Assembly: GCA_944739405.2 (NCBI GenBank)
Contig: OX123188.2
Span: 71,195,251-71,259,250, forward strand
Length of the DNA: 64,000 bases
DNA from: Euclidia mi
Lineage: Eukaryota > Arthropoda > Insecta > Lepidoptera > Erebidae
Direction of reading: 5' to 3'
The translations under genes were made by a program, and so were the position numbers. Below, piece by piece: positions 10,271 through 22,494 of the stretch. Every line of letters begins with the position of its first letter. Position 1 is the stretch's first letter. A model generated the notes under the pieces. It made no database searches, had not been told where the DNA came from, and saw only the letters and a list, made by a program, of their open reading frames with translations.

Positions 10271-11172
10271 TTAAGTCTTTGTACTAGGAGGTATCACGTA
10301 GGTGCCTACTCTTAAAGTTTAGTATTATAATAAGATTCCATTTCCAAGCAATATTTTGTTCAGTTAGCAAGAATAGTCGTAGACGTAATCGAAACATTAC
10401 TCACCGTTAGTAGTTACTTTAACATTTAGAAGTTAAAAATACCTTTATAAAGAATTAATATTCCTAACCCAGTTATGAGTACCAATCACAACCCACGATG
10501 CAGATGTGTTCTAATGAATTATTCACGCAGCGGTGTAATTGTCAGCTCAAACAATCAGCCCAGGGTAACTCACTCCACGGCCTGTTACGCAGACGTTGCC
10601 ATTTTCATACTAATCATTAATTGCTTCAAACTACTACTGGGTCTGTTGGTCTTGTACAATTTATTTCGTCGTTTAGCTAGGGATGTTATGATATGTGTTA
10701 GTAATTGTCAAACGATTTGGGAAATTCTTTACAAAAAAGTGTAACAGATTGTTAGAGTACTTGTATAACTATGAGCAAATGTCGCAACCATACCAAATCA
10801 ATTTGGTAGTCGGCTTGACCGACTGCCCAAAATTTTTGCTATTACTAAATAGCCGAATCGACTTTCCTTCATTCTCGTGCTATGAATAGCTGCAATTAAC
10901 GGTTTTAAAAATCCCTTCCTCCAAAACAGCCGACAGAATATTAATCATAGTGAATAATTGGTTTTTTGACCTGTTGCCCTGTTTGACTTGTAAAGTGATT
11001 CTTTACTGAACTGGCCAATTTTTGTTTAGTTGAGAAAATTTAAACGCAACAGGTCAATATTACCTATAAGGTTCAAAAATCAAATCACTAAATTGCTCTT
11101 GTCTCCTTAGTCCTGATAATATTAAATTATAATGTCTGTGTAGATATATTTACTGTATTAAAATATATCTAT
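10271..11172. other. Anonymous AT-rich DNA
   Basis: Nothing recognisable. Short frames at 10475-10744 and 10695-10889 have no motif, skewed composition or neighbours to support them. Confidence 0.45.
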
Positions 11173-11185
11173 TGTAAAATGTTAT

Positions 11186-11832
11186 TAGCAAGTGAATGAG
11201 TTTGTATATTTAGGTACGCTGTTTACAAGAGATGGTAAGAATGTAGAAGATATTTAAAGAAGAGTTAATGCAGGTAATAGAGTGAATGGAGCTCTGAAGG
11301 CGTTTATGAATAGCCAAAACGTGTCCAAAAAGGCACGTTTGGGTGCTAGTACCTACTCTTATGTATGGTAGTGATAGTTGGGTATGGCAGAAGAGTCATG
11401 ACAGTAGAATAAATGCTGTAGAAATGAGAGCACTGAGAAGTATGTGTGGTGTCTCTCTGACTGACAGAGTAAAGAATTTTGTGATAAGAGAGTGTTGTGG
11501 GGTAAAAGAAGATGTAGTGACAAGCATCGAGAAAGGTATGCTAAGATGGTTTGGACACGTGGAGAGGATGGATGACAAAAGACTGACCAAGCAGATATAT
11601 AAGGCAAGTGTGGAAGGGACAGGACGAAGGAGAAGACCTAGGCGGACGTTCTCTGACCAGATTGGAGACATCCTAAAAACAGGACAGGTGAGAAGTACCC
11701 TGAACAGAAGAGCATGCATGAGGAATCTGATGGGAGTGAATGAAGCAAGAGAGATATGTCAGGATCGTTGCAAATGGCGTTCTGTAGTCTCTGCCTACCC
11801 CTCCGGGAAACAGGCGTGAGTCTATATATGTA
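11186..11832 (+). mobile_element. RTE-like LINE, 5'-truncated, with 13-bp target duplication
   Basis: The copy is bounded by TGTAAAATGTTAT at 11173-11185 and again at 11833-11845, a perfect 13-bp target duplication. It covers only the C-terminal coding part and the 3' end CTACCCCTCCGGGAAACAGG followed by a short TATGTATG-like tail. That tail is shared with the SINEs at 18593, 21131, 32378, 48770, 49609 and 59807, so this LINE family is a good candidate for the machinery that moves them. Confidence 0.85.
11187..11819 (+). pseudogene. RTE-like LINE polyprotein C-terminus
   Basis: The upstream part reads EFVYLGTLFTRDGKNVEDI and then hits a TAA. A small indel near 11340 shifts the frame at the point equivalent to KKAPLAVHRGV in the copy at 57488. 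From 11343 a clean 158-codon frame follows: PTLMYGSDSWVW, INAVEMRALRSMCGVS, MLRWFGHVERM, RRPRRTFSDQIG, RRACMRNLMGV, then AYPSGKQA and the stop. These are standard blocks of the region after the reverse transcriptase in RTE-type LINEs. No RT catalytic core remains in this copy. Confidence 0.8.
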
Positions 11833-11952
11833 TGTAAAATGTTATAATAAGTAGCAATTTTAATTTATATTATTTTGCGGACAACGAAGCTGGTTGCACT
11901 GCAAGAAAAGCCTTATATTTAAGTTAACTTGTAAGCTATTAGTGTAATTGTT

Positions 11953-12425
11953 TGTCCCCTACCCGTGGGATCTCCACCTTGTCGTGGTGGGGGTGCTCAG
12001 TAACCTTGGTCTTCTGTCCCTCGCAGTCGGGCGCGGTCGCGGGAGGAGAGGCGTGTCGGTGTTGCGTTGCCGCGCGTCCTATCTCCCGCGACCAAATGGG
12101 GGCGCACCATTGTTGCGTCGCGGTGGGGCCGCAGAGGAAGAGGAGATGCGGTGTTGCGTTGCCGTCCTCCCTATCCTCTGCGGCCGCTGGGTGTTTTGGC
12201 GGCGGAGCCCAACACCTTCATCCGCCGCCTAGGGGGTTTTTTTTCGGGGCCCGCCTGACGTCGGGGGTAGCGAGGAATGCTTCGGTGATACCCGACCCTC
12301 CGAAACACGGGTACATGAGGAACACGGGTTCGTTTTTAGTCAGTAAGTGTCTGACAGTCCCTTTCGCCCTTCCCCCAGGGCGGAGGGACTCCATGAGGAT
12401 TTTTCAACCCGACACAAAAAAGAAA
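11953..12425 (+). repeat. GC-rich dispersed repeat, copy 1
   Basis: A strongly GC-rich block in AT-rich DNA. It begins CCCGTGGGATCTCCACCTTG, contains two GGTGTTGCGTTGCCG motifs and GGGTAGCGAGGAATGCTTCG, and ends with TTTTTAGTCAGTAAG, a small CGCCC/GGGCG hairpin and an A-rich tail. A longer inverted copy is at 55147-55700. I associate this sequence with widespread lepidopteran LINE/SINE-type repeats but cannot name the family. The open frames on it are composition artefacts. Confidence 0.7.
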
Positions 12426-15330
12426 TAAAAAAGTGTTATTGTTTGTAGTCCCAAATAAACTGGAAAAAAATATGATCGAAGTTTCACGACATAAATAAAT
12501 AAGCACACTACGCTGAACTGGCTAAAATACTGCAGGCTTTAAATATTACAACTGTACGTTATACCTAGATATTTACAACATTTATTGATCGGCATGGTTC
12601 AGGTTTTCTTGCCTCTCGTAATTATTTTCTTATAGTTCATTCCCTCCGTCTAAGTTACTTTGCCCGCATGTACTGAGTGTTCAAGCAATTCTAGAACCAC
12701 TTCCCATTGAAATACCTAGAAACCTTTCTACCAATCGGTAGCCCTACACACATATCCGAAATGTAAAAATCGTTCTATACGTCTCCGTGACGTGACGCAG
12801 ATGAAGTGAGTTATGCTCGCTTTGAATTACCTATTCATGTCGTCCCGTCCCCGTCACGTCCTAGGTCGAACAATCAGCTCGCGGTAATTCGCTTTGCGTG
12901 TTGAGCTTTGGGATACATTTAATAGGCATTATTGATAAGGCTATGGTTTTGCCACTATCGTTTACTATAATGTTATATATAGAGGCTTTCCAGGAAATTG
13001 TGTGAATATATATTTTTTTTCAATTTGCTGTATGTATACCTTACATATTATTGAGAAAGCGCTGTTTCAGACTTTGTTTCAAGTATGAAATATTAATTTG
13101 TACTAGCTGGCGTTTGCATTTTCATGCCGTTATTCATTTCAATTTTGTGTTTCAGGAGTGGAATATGTATGAGAGGAACCCACTGTCTTACATATTATGA
13201 TATGATAACCCACTGTCTTTCATCTTCAAGTGGTATTGTTACATTATGTAATTGTACATGCCAAAGTAAGATGTTTATGATACCTCATATATGTTTATCT
13301 TACATATTATACGAAAAGTGACAAATATAAGTTCGTATATTTCGTTCCTTCAATCATCCGAAAATAAAAAAAATCTTTGAGAAACGATGATAATGTATTG
13401 GTCGTCCCTCATTCCTTTTAGTTAAACTAGGCTCCATTTTACAAATTTTGATTAAATCAAACACAAAGCCGTTTTTGATTTTGCTCTAAATTTCCACGCA
13501 AGGCTGCCCAATATTGCTTATACGCCAATACATCGGTAAAATCATACCATATGATCAAATACACAGACATCAAAATTGTTGACAATGCTTACACACATAG
13601 AGAATATTCATTTCCATGTGGCTCAAACTTGTAACTTTGTACAGCCCACTTGTACAGACACGAATGCCAATAAGCAGATTTACGCAAACAACTTAACGTT
13701 AACCAATTAGAAGCGATTGATGCGTCAACTGAACCTTCTACATAAACACCTACATACATTTCATAGAATTATTTGCACTGCAAAATACTGACATTTTATT
13801 TCCTGAGATTTTATTTTGTTCGTGTTTAATACGTGAGAATTTTAAATCCTGCTTAGCAGTGCTAAGTGTCTATTCCGAGAATTATTGTTTTTAGTGAGAC
13901 ACTCGCAATGTAGGTGTATCGACGCGCAAATATTATGAGTAGGCGGAGGTCAATGATTTTCATACCTTTATAACTACCGCCAGCGCAGTTTAGAGTGGAA
14001 ATCACAATAACCTAATTATGTCTGTGTTATGTTTGTTTACTCGGTTTGTTTTTGTACGATTATGTGCTTATATCGTGCGTTTAGCCGGTGATTGAATGTT
14101 TCACTAAACTGTTAGATGAAGTTTCAAATAGAGGAATATTTATTCGACTGCACGTTTCAAACTGTAGTGGTCACTTTGTTTGACGTTCCTCTTATTGCTG
14201 TGCCATTATTGTGATTTGGCAAACGGCAAAGTGATAACCGGTCGCATTCATCGACTCGCGTGGTTGAGCGTTTGTATGATTGTTTTGTAGATACGTGACC
14301 AGTCACATAATTTCACATCACTGCATTTGTTGCGGTACGTGTCAAGTCGTCGTCGTCGGTAGCCAGTGGTGATGATCATCTGATGACAGTCGTTACGGAG
14401 GGTTAAACCCTCAAACGAAATCCTGTCTAAATCAAATATCATGGATATATATCTCTTACGATGAAATGAGAGCAATCGTTGCTTGGAGTGCACAGTTCCA
14501 AGTCTGTATATCAGCAGATCCTAGGCTTCAATAATACAAAGGTCTTGAAAGTGGCCGATGGAAATTTTTCTCCTACTATCTCTTTTTCTAACAGCGATCT
14601 GCATTGTGGCAGTAATACGATGATAGTTACGAAACATGAAATTGACGTTAAAATGACAAAACACTAAAATATGGACGCATTGATCTTCTATACAAATCAT
14701 ACGCGCATGTTCACATTTTCAATCAACCTCTCTCTACAAACGTGTTAATAAATTTTTGCAACACATACATACGAGTCGCGACAATTCCTTCATCAGTTAC
14801 ATGTATATGACGACAATTCCATTACGTAGATTGATCAGAAACTCCAACAGGTGGCTGCTATCTGTCACAGAACTATGGCCTTATAAGAGCCAATCAAAGA
14901 TATGATTTTCCAGACCGTATGTTGCCTCAGAATTATAAATATATTACGCAAGTAGGATAGTGTATGTTAAGTACCGCGGAAAGGTACGCTTGCACTGTTT
15001 TTCACAAAATATGAAATAGTGAATAAACGATTCGGTCTAGTAAAATAACAATTCAATATCGAATGACGCTAAAAATTGCAAACATTATTTCAGATTTTAA
15101 GAGACTTCAAAAAGGAGGTTTTTTTATGCGTAAAAATATTATGTGTACATATTTTCTTTTCAATACTCCGATAAATTTTGTAGCTGGTAGTAAACAAAGA
15201 AACGTATTACGGACATTGATCACGTTTAAGTAGTTAATTTATGTTTAGGACCAACCTATCTTTAGTTACGTAAAGGCATCTCAATATTTAATATTTACTT
15301 TAAGTTACTATTGATAGTTTGGTTATACAA
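12426..15330. other. Anonymous DNA, nearly 3 kb
   Basis: No convincing coding frame, LTR, SINE head or tRNA. The stretch 13900-14420 is slightly more GC-balanced and might be old repeat or regulatory DNA, but nothing specific can be supported. Short frames (13124, 14248, 14479) lack motifs. Confidence 0.45.
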
Positions 15331-16620
15331 AATATAATAATAATAATAATGCCACTTCTTGTATACTCCTTTGGCATACTCAAGTGGACTCAGTCTGAAT
15401 TGGACGCCCTGGACAGAAGAGTTCGCACTTTGATGACGGCATATCGTATGCATCATCCACGTTCATCCGTGATGAGGTTGTACATCCCGCGAAAGTGCGG
15501 GGGTCGCGGCTTTCTGAATGTCAAGACCCTACACAATCGCGAGGTGTGCAATCTCAGAGAATATTTTCTCCGGGCGAACGTGGATATGCATCGAGATGTT
15601 GTCGCGGTAGACAATGGGCTCACCCCGCTCAGGTTGGCTAAGGAGAACTGGCGCATGCCTGTAGTACTTAGTACTGATGATCGCAAGCGTGTATGGCAGA
15701 GTAAGGAGCTTCATGGCAGGTTCCATCGGGCCCTGTATGGACCCGATGTAGACCTATTAGCCTCGGTGAACTGGCTACGCTTCGGTGACCTCTTTGGGGA
15801 AACCGAAGGGTTTGTTTGTGCAATTGCTGACGAAGTTATCAAGACGAATAACTACCGGCAATATATCCTGAGGGATGGCACTACTGATATTTGCCGTGCC
15901 TGTCACCAACCTGGTGAATCCCTCAGGCATATTGTTTCCGGTTGTTCACGTCTTTTTAACGGCGAGTACTTGCACAGACATAACCAAGTAGCCAGAATTA
16001 TTCACCAGCAACTTGCTCTGAAGTACAAACTTGTTGACATCGAGGTAGCGTACTACAGGTATGTAGCAGAGCCAGTTCTCGAAAATGGCCATGTCACATT
16101 GTACTGGGATCGATCTATCATCACGGACAGAACTGTTGTAGCCAACAAGCCTGATATCGTGTTGATAGATCGATCAGAGCGCCTCGCAATAATTGTTGAT
16201 GTCACTATTCCTCATGACGAGAATCTCGTGAAAGCCGAAAAGGAAAAACAGATTAAATATCTAGACTTGGCTCACGAGATTGTCGACATGTGGGATGTGA
16301 ACTCAGCAATTATTGTGCCGATAGTCGTGAGCGTTAATAGTCTAATAGCCAAGAGCCTCGACCGTCACCTTAAGAGGCTCGCGTTGGGTGCTTGGGTCAA
16401 GGGCCTGATGCAGAAGGCAGTACTTCTGGACACGGCACGTGTTGTGAGGAAGTTCCTGTCTCTGGAGCCCTAACCACCGGCAGCTTGGACCCTGTGCCCG
16501 ATGCTGGTGGGACCCCACGGTTATTTTTATATTTTAAATGTGTTTATTTTGGTAAATAATATATTTAAAAATGTAATTTTAATTAGAAAAATAATAAATA
16601 AAGGAGATAATAATAATATT
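15331..16620 (+). mobile_element. R4/Dong-clade LINE copy 2, inserted in TAA repeats
   Basis: The 5' junction is a run of ATAATAATAATAATAAT (15333-15350) and the 3' end runs into GATAATAATAATATT (16605-16620). The Dong element of Bombyx mori is known to insert into TAA repeats, so the flanks support both the family call and target specificity. The copy starts in the last part of the RT domain. It retains the CCHC finger, the endonuclease and the stop codon, with about 130 bp of 3' UTR. Confidence 0.8.
15349..16473 (+). CDS. R4/Dong LINE polyprotein, C-terminal part with intact frame
   Basis: An unbroken frame starts in the TAA repeat (the ATG is made by the repeat junction) with MPLLVYSFGILKWTQ and ends FLSLEP-stop. 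It contains the RT thumb-like region, a basic block LYIPRKCGGRGFLNV, the zinc finger CRACHQPGESLRH...C (residues about 195-215) and the restriction-like endonuclease core KPDIVLIDRSER...VDVTIPHD. It lacks the RT catalytic domain, so it cannot work alone. It is the better preserved of two copies: it keeps the 11 bases missing from the copy at 5401 and the stop codon. Confidence 0.75.
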   Translation: MPLLVYSFGILKWTQSELDALDRRVRTLMTAYRMHHPRSSVMRLYIPRKCGGRGFLNVKTLHNREVCNLREYFLRANVDMHRDVVAVDNGLTPLRLAKENWRMPVVLSTDDRKRVWQSKELHGRFHRALYGPDVDLLASVNWLRFGDLFGETEGFVCAIADEVIKTNNYRQYILRDGTTDICRACHQPGESLRHIVSGCSRLFNGEYLHRHNQVARIIHQQLALKYKLVDIEVAYYRYVAEPVLENGHVTLYWDRSIITDRTVVANKPDIVLIDRSERLAIIVDVTIPHDENLVKAEKEKQIKYLDLAHEIVDMWDVNSAIIVPIVVSVNSLIAKSLDRHLKRLALGAWVKGLMQKAVLLDTARVVRKFLSLEP

Positions 16621-16889
16621 CTACCACATTCACACAACACCATCTAGTCCCAAACTAAGCAGAGCTTGTACTATGGGTACTAGACAATAGATAAACATAC
16701 ATAATATATACTTCTTTTTTGTAAATACATACATATTAAATATCATTATCAATGTAAAACATACAATTATGGCTCTATTATTACTTCTACCAAATATTAA
16801 AAGCTGATTAAAACTATTTTATCTTGTAATGTGTCTAAATATCGTGCACAATACTGACAAATCTCTAAATATTGTAGTTTTAATTTCAT
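16621..16889. other. Short AT-rich spacer
   Basis: No feature seen between the TAA-flanked R4 copy and the RTE LINE. Confidence 0.4.
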
Positions 16890-18047
16890 AGTAATGCTAC
16901 TGGCCTGGTCGAGGTACGGTGGATGCCATTTTTGCACTTCGCCAAATGTGCGAAAAATACAGGGAGGCGCATAAAAACTTGCACATGATGTTCGTCGACC
17001 TTGATAAGGCATGTGACTGAGTGCCTCGTGAAGTCTTTTGTTGGGCCCTGAAGAAGAAAGGAATGCCTGGGAAATACCTGACGTTGATTCAAGCCATTTA
17101 CGCTGATTGCCGAACGCAAGTCCGATCCGCAGCTGGTATCACAGCCAGATTCGATGTGGTCGTAGGCTTGCACCAAGGGTCGGCCCTACCTCTTCCTGTT
17201 AATTATGGATGCTATATCATCGGACATATGTACAGGAAGAGGCACTCTGGTGCATGTTTTTTGCCGATGACATCGTTCTGGTAGCAGAGAGTGGACAGAA
17301 GGGAGCAGAGCAAGCTGCAGAGATTGGAGAATGTAGGCCTGAGAATAAGCAGAACCAAAACGGAATATATCATGTTCTGTGACTTTGGCGGTCTCTCCAG
17401 TCCTATACCGGTTACACTCGGCGGTATACCTCTACCAGTATGCTTCGATTTCCGCTACCTGGGTTCACTCATGCAAGATGACGGTGAAATTGATCGGGAT
17501 GTTAGGCAAAGAATCAACGCAGGATGGATGAAAATTAAATGGTGACAGGTCTCAGGCACAATTAATGCGACCACAAAATACCTGTGAAATTAAAGAGTCG
17601 CATGTATGAGTCGGTTATAAGGCATGTCGTCTAGTATGGAGCTGAGTATTGGGCTACAAAGAAGATGGATGAGAAACGATTGCATGTGGCAGAGATGAGA
17701 ATGTTACGATGGATGTGTGGAGGGACAAGAATGGACAGAATAAGGAATGATTACGTTAGAGGTAGTATGAAAGTGGCGCCCACAGATGAAAAGGTAAAAG
17801 GGAGTCGATTGCCTTGGTATGGACATGTTAGGAGAGAGATGAAATTTATGTAGGTGAAAAAGTAATGAATATGCATGTAGAAGGACGAAAAAGGAGAGGA
17901 CGGCCAAGGAAAAGATGGATGGACTGTGTGAGGATGGATATGAAAGAGAAAGGGGTAAACGATCGGATGACTGGTGTCAGAAAAGTATTGAAGCAAAGGA
18001 CATACTGTGCCGACCCCAAATAAATTGGGACCAGGGCAAGACAATGA
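16890..18047 (+). pseudogene. Decayed RTE-like LINE, RT domain to 3' end
   Basis: The frame around 16905-17220 encodes VDAIFALRQMCEKYRE, MMFVDLDKACD, then a TGA where Tyr-Asp-Arg is expected, then VPREVF...GLHQGSAL. The catalytic FADD block follows in another frame (17258-17275, FADDIVLVAES). After it come SRTKTEYIMF, PVTLGGIPLPV, FRYLGSLMQDDGEIDRDV and LHVAEMRMLRWMCGG...WYGHV in several frames. The end reads CCGACCCCAAATAAATTGGG. Multiple stops and indels show an old 5'-truncated copy. It is a different family from the one at 11186. Confidence 0.75.
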
Positions 18048-18067
18048 TGGTACCATAAACTTAAACT

Positions 18068-18129
18068 AAATTGGATTTCTAATAGAAGTGCAATGTCCAT
18101 ATATTGCACGTCTATTAGAAATCCAATTT
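18068..18129. repeat. Near-perfect 27-bp hairpin
   Basis: Left arm 18068-18094 (AAATTGGATTTCTAATAGAA...) and right arm 18103-18129 (...TATTAGAAATCCAATTT) pair with one mismatch around the 8-nt loop GTCCATAT. It lies right after the RTE LINE 3' end. It may be a miniature foldback element or a snap-back duplication. Nothing shows that it is transcribed. Confidence 0.7.
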
Positions 18130-18499
18130 ACGAAACAGAAAGAGCTTCCTAAACACTTACACCACAAAAATCAGTACATGCAAAATCTGGTTATGTAGGT
18201 CACGTCACTCAATAAACGTAAAACACGTCACATGTATAAACAAAAAACACTTATTCGATCTCGAGATAAAACAACACTAAACACTCATGGACGTATGCAC
18301 TCGTATATAATATATGATAGAAAGCCAAATGCGATGTGAAAAATCACATCAAAGTGTTTCAGCGGTTTTATTTTTACTGTGGGGGAAAGCTCTTTCGTTA
18401 ATGCGATGTACCGCACCCTTCACGTTGGTATTATTGCATTAGCAACGTTCGATGCAGCGCAAAATTTTAATATTACGAAAGACATTTGCCGTGTGGTTG

Positions 18500-18592
18500 A
18501 CGGCATAGAATACAAGTGTCTCCACCCTCTATCTTCCCGTGGGTGTCGTAAGAGGCGACTAAGGGATAACACGATGCAAATACCATCTTTGC
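18500..18592 (+). repeat. LINE-tail relic
   Basis: Contains TCTTCCCGTGGGTGTCGTAA and GAGGCGACTAAGGGATAA. The reverse complement of a matching block is in the repeat at 29793-30035. It sits immediately before the SINE at 18593. Confidence 0.5.
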
Positions 18593-18894
18593 GTAGAGAC
18601 GGAAAACTCGACATCAAACCCTATACGTCTGTCTCGTTGGTCTCGCGGCATAAATGTGCGCATGGGATCGGGAGGTCCCGGGTTCGATTCCTGGGTCGGG
18701 CAGTGTTATTGAGTTTTTTTTTGTCACGAAATTCTCAGTAGCCGCACGGAGTCTGGAAATGTGCCCGGTACGGCAATAGGCTCGCCCCTTATTACGTGGG
18801 ACTAAAGTATATCTGGTGAAAAGTGGGTATAGAAATACACCTCTGCCTACCCCTTCGGGGATAAAAGGCGTGACGTTATGTATGTATGTATGTA
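18593..18894 (+). mobile_element. tRNA-headed SINE with RTE-like tail, copy A
   Basis: Starts with a leader AGAGACGGAAAACTCGACAT shared with the copy at 32378. Next comes a tRNA-like head TCTCGTTGGTCTCGCGGC with B-box GGTTCGATTCC, a body CCCGGTACGGCAATAGGCTC, and the tail CTCTGCCTACCCCTTCGGGG followed by TATGTATGTATG. The tail matches the 3' end of the LINE at 11186-11832. Confidence 0.8.
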
Positions 18895-20225
18895 CATTTG
18901 CAGATTTTCCATTATTGGATGAAGTGGCGGTTTTGCGGTTTGAAATGTGGAGAGGCATTTTGTTGTGTTTGTTTTGTATAGTATGGGGTTTATACGAGAT
19001 TATTACGTCATGAAAACGCGGAAAATAAAGATATTATTTGTTTTGAAATGCTTAGACTTGTATACAAACACCTTGTAGGCTCTATGTTGATTACTATACC
19101 GGTGGTCGTGGGTTTGATTTTCACTTGTGATAATTATTTGTGTGATTAGATCACGATAAAATATTAATTGTATGTATTTAAAAATATCATTATGAATAAG
19201 ATTACTTATCAGTATCGTTGTTGCCATAGAAAATGTTCACCGTAGTTTGTGATTAAATTATCGTGTATAACTTGTGCTTGGATGATTGTATTTCAAGCTT
19301 TAGGATATTATTATTGTTTTGAAATACTTAGCCCTATAAACAATACAATTAGTTGGCAAGCATTACAGAATATACATAACTGTCAATCAACAACAATGGT
19401 TACTGTGTATTTCTGTAATTATTGCATAAGAGACTCACTATATTTCCATTACGCCAATCATCATCTCCCACCTCCTAACATTATCTCAGTTAGAACCCGG
19501 TGTTCACTTTCTAGCCTAACCAGGTTTAACTGAATATTAACTTTTCCACAGAGTAACTGCTACTTCCACTAAGCCAATATTTAACTTAAAAATAAACGTA
19601 ACCTCATTATTCAACGTAGCACCACTTCAAGCACCGTAGCTTATCTACGAGCGTAGCACATGCTACGCAGACACGTAGAGGTGTATTACCGTCACCTAAA
19701 AGAAGCAGTTTTAACACTGTACCGTACATTCACCTGAGCTTGATACTTTGTACTAGATACATTATTCATGATCAACATTTACATTTACAAGTACGATATG
19801 TATGACGTGTATGCTATTTAATAAATGACTTTTATAAGGCGAGCCGGTTTTCGTAGAATGATATTCTTATACTTTATGATTTATATTTTATTTTTCGAAG
19901 TGGCAGAAGATAACTGTCGCTTTAAAATTAGGTGTAATATTCATTTAGGTTTTAAGAAAAAAAAAACTACTTTTAGATATTTTCGTCCCGTAACTTTTTT
20001 TCATTGCGTTAGTTGGAATGTGAAAGAAATTAATATAGTTCATTAGTTTGTCATATTTAATGTACCTCAATCAGAACGAACATGATCTACTTATATTAAT
20101 GAAATTTATAAATAGGATTTCTCATTGAAATATAAAAATTTCGAGACATGTTATGGGCATATGCATTTGGTGAGACGTTAATAGAACTATCTGCATAGTC
20201 GACTATAATGTCATTTGAATATATT
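18895..20225. other. Anonymous AT-rich DNA
   Basis: No recognised gene. A cluster of short CTACG/CGTAG palindromic words lies at about 19640-19690 (for example GCGTAGCACATGCTACGC). Short frames at 19003-20046 look like chance. Confidence 0.45.
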
Positions 20226-20365
20226 ATAAAATTCTTGCGTTACTGACTAACTGACAGACAGCTGCAGCTAAAATAAATGGGTGCAATGAGCTGAAATTAG
20301 ACATGAACTGAAAATTCTACGGGATCGGGTAGAGACGGTAAAATAAAAAAAAATGAGCGGGAATA
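20226..20365 (+). repeat. Helitron-like interspersed repeat fragment
   Basis: TTCTTGCGTTACTGACTAAC, then a GAGCTGAAATTAGACATG-like block, GGGATCGGGTAGAGACGG and AAATGAGCGGGAATAGCTGC. The order matches the copies at 9290, 30340 and 58727. Confidence 0.45.
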
Positions 20366-21130
20366 GCTGCGGGTCACCTCTCATAATATTATTTGATTGC
20401 AAAGATATATATTTGTCTTGATAGTTGGCAAATCAATAGACCATGGTGAAAAAAATTAATGTATGTCTAATGAGGCCAAGCATCCTCTTCATCCCAACGA
20501 TCATCCTGTTTCCTTTTGTCTTCTAAGTAATCTTTTGAATGTTTCCTTGTGTTTGCTTCTGCAAGACTAAAATAATATCGTCAAAGCTATCGATACAATG
20601 AAAATGTCGAGCTGAATTAATTTTTATTCCTAAATATGTTTATAAAAAAATGTCACTCATTGCGTTCAATTTCAGGTAATAAAACATAAACTTAAATATT
20701 CCACCACTTCACTTGAAAAACGGTTTCACTTAAACTCACATGTCACTAACAAATTTTAGAGGCAACCGCCGCACGTAAAACTTACGAAAGTCTTGACGGT
20801 TGCGGTTGACAACTAGATTCAATAACACACAGCGATACGTTAGAGCATGTGTGTCACAAGAAATAATATCGGTATGAGTTATATTGGACAGAACATTTTG
20901 GAGCATTGAAATGAAACTCATATTATAGAGGTTTATATGTAGCCTGATATCATTATATTGTCTTATATATTAATTTAATTTTGGTGTCATAGATAGTTTT
21001 GTTTTTATGCAATGGTTTTATAACGTGTCGTTAATTTAAAATAAGCTATGGCCACAGCTGATGCCATGTCAAAACGTTGTGGCAACAAAATGATTTCACA
21101 AGAGCTTGTTTCTTACAAAACTATCGAAAT
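20366..21130. other. Anonymous AT-rich DNA
   Basis: Nothing recognisable on either strand. Confidence 0.4.
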
Positions 21131-21208
21131 ACTGGCGAAAAGTGGGCGTTTAATATGCCTCTGCCTACCCCTTCGGGGAAACAGGCGTGAGTCTATGTAT
21201 GTATGTTT
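21131..21208 (+). repeat. RTE-like LINE/SINE 3' tail only
   Basis: CTGGCGAAAAGTGGGCG, CTCTGCCTACCCCTTCGGGG, AACAGGCGTGAGTC and TATGTATGTATG. This is the shared 3' tail without a head, a severely 5'-truncated copy. Confidence 0.6.
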
Positions 21209-22490
21209 CTTACAATATTATTTTTTACTCACTATAATAACTTTTGTTTTTTTAAGCTCTAACATAATAAACTAACGCCGACTACCGTCCGTACCGACTA
21301 ACGTCAAAAATCCATCTCATTAATCTGAATATTATAAATGTATATTAAAATACAAATGGAAAAAAATATTCAATAATATTGTAAAAGATTATCGTTGCTC
21401 ATGAAACAAAACGGTCTACCATTTATATTATTTGCCACAATCGTTTTTGTAATCCAATCAGGTTCGTAAAGTATTCTAAAGTTATTGGCGTATAACAAAA
21501 AATACTCGTAATTTTATTGTTAAAAGATTTATCACAACCTGATAGCGTGGACAAATTACATGCTATGTATTTTGATACATAATTAATTCACTTATTCATT
21601 CATAACTCGCCGAATTTATGATAACTCTACATATCATGAATATTGTATGGTTAATCAATACAATATTAAGTAGTTATTTATTATTGGCATGATTCATATA
21701 CGCACGTATAGTATTCTTATAAATATAACCATAATCTTTATTAATGTAAAAATTAGAGTACTGTAAAGTAACAATCGTTATCCTTATAAAAAGGAGCAAA
21801 ATCAAAATAATTTTAAAACTCATTATTATAGACCATTACCTATTGAATGAAAGATTCAGTGAGATGCGATTTAGCATGAAGAAATAAAGAGAAACGAAAG
21901 AGAAAGACACATCTAGAGATATTCGTGAAGACCTACGCTGCCTACAGCACAACCGACGGATTATAAGGCCAAGCTCGAAGTAGCATAGATAAGGTATTTA
22001 AAAGACAATATTCTGAAATAGCCATCTAGTAAATATAATAACGGTTCAAACAGATTGGATACTTTTTGTTTAAGAGAATTCTAGCTAGTCGGTGTAATAA
22101 GTTTGAGACAATATAACATTTGAAAGGTATTTCGATTATTCTTTAGGAAGTATTTGAACTGTATATTTGAAGTAAGTTTTTAGTAATTTTGGGGATCGTT
22201 TTCAACTATTATGAGTTACTATTAATATAATATTTGTAGTAGATCCCAAACATCTTTAATATTGATTGTATCTTCGACTTTGTTACTAGTGGAAATGTGT
22301 CACTATTCACGTGTAACGAAAGTTTGAAGTTTTAGGAAATTTTTATGAAGTTGTATTATATGTATACTCGTTATGTTAATTAGCTATCATACGTTTGAGT
22401 CAGTGTTTGCCATTGCATAATGTGAATTGCTGAACTTGACATTCTTCGTCCGTAGTTTGTTTGTGACTTCGTTAACTATTTTGCTCAATT
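21209..22490. other. Anonymous AT-rich DNA
   Basis: No gene or repeat family recognised. Confidence 0.4.
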
Positions 22491-22494
22491 CTGC

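Noticed and set aside
11948..12428. Overlapping frames up to 158 codons in the GC-rich repeat
   Set aside because: Three frames are open together because high GC content removes stop codons. The products are Gly/Arg/Cys-rich, and the same DNA recurs inverted at 55147-55700 with indels that are not multiples of three.
18379..18741. 120-codon frame at 18379-18741 as a gene
   Set aside because: It crosses a LINE-tail relic and a SINE head. The second half also appears as a frame at 32365-32562 in the other SINE copy.
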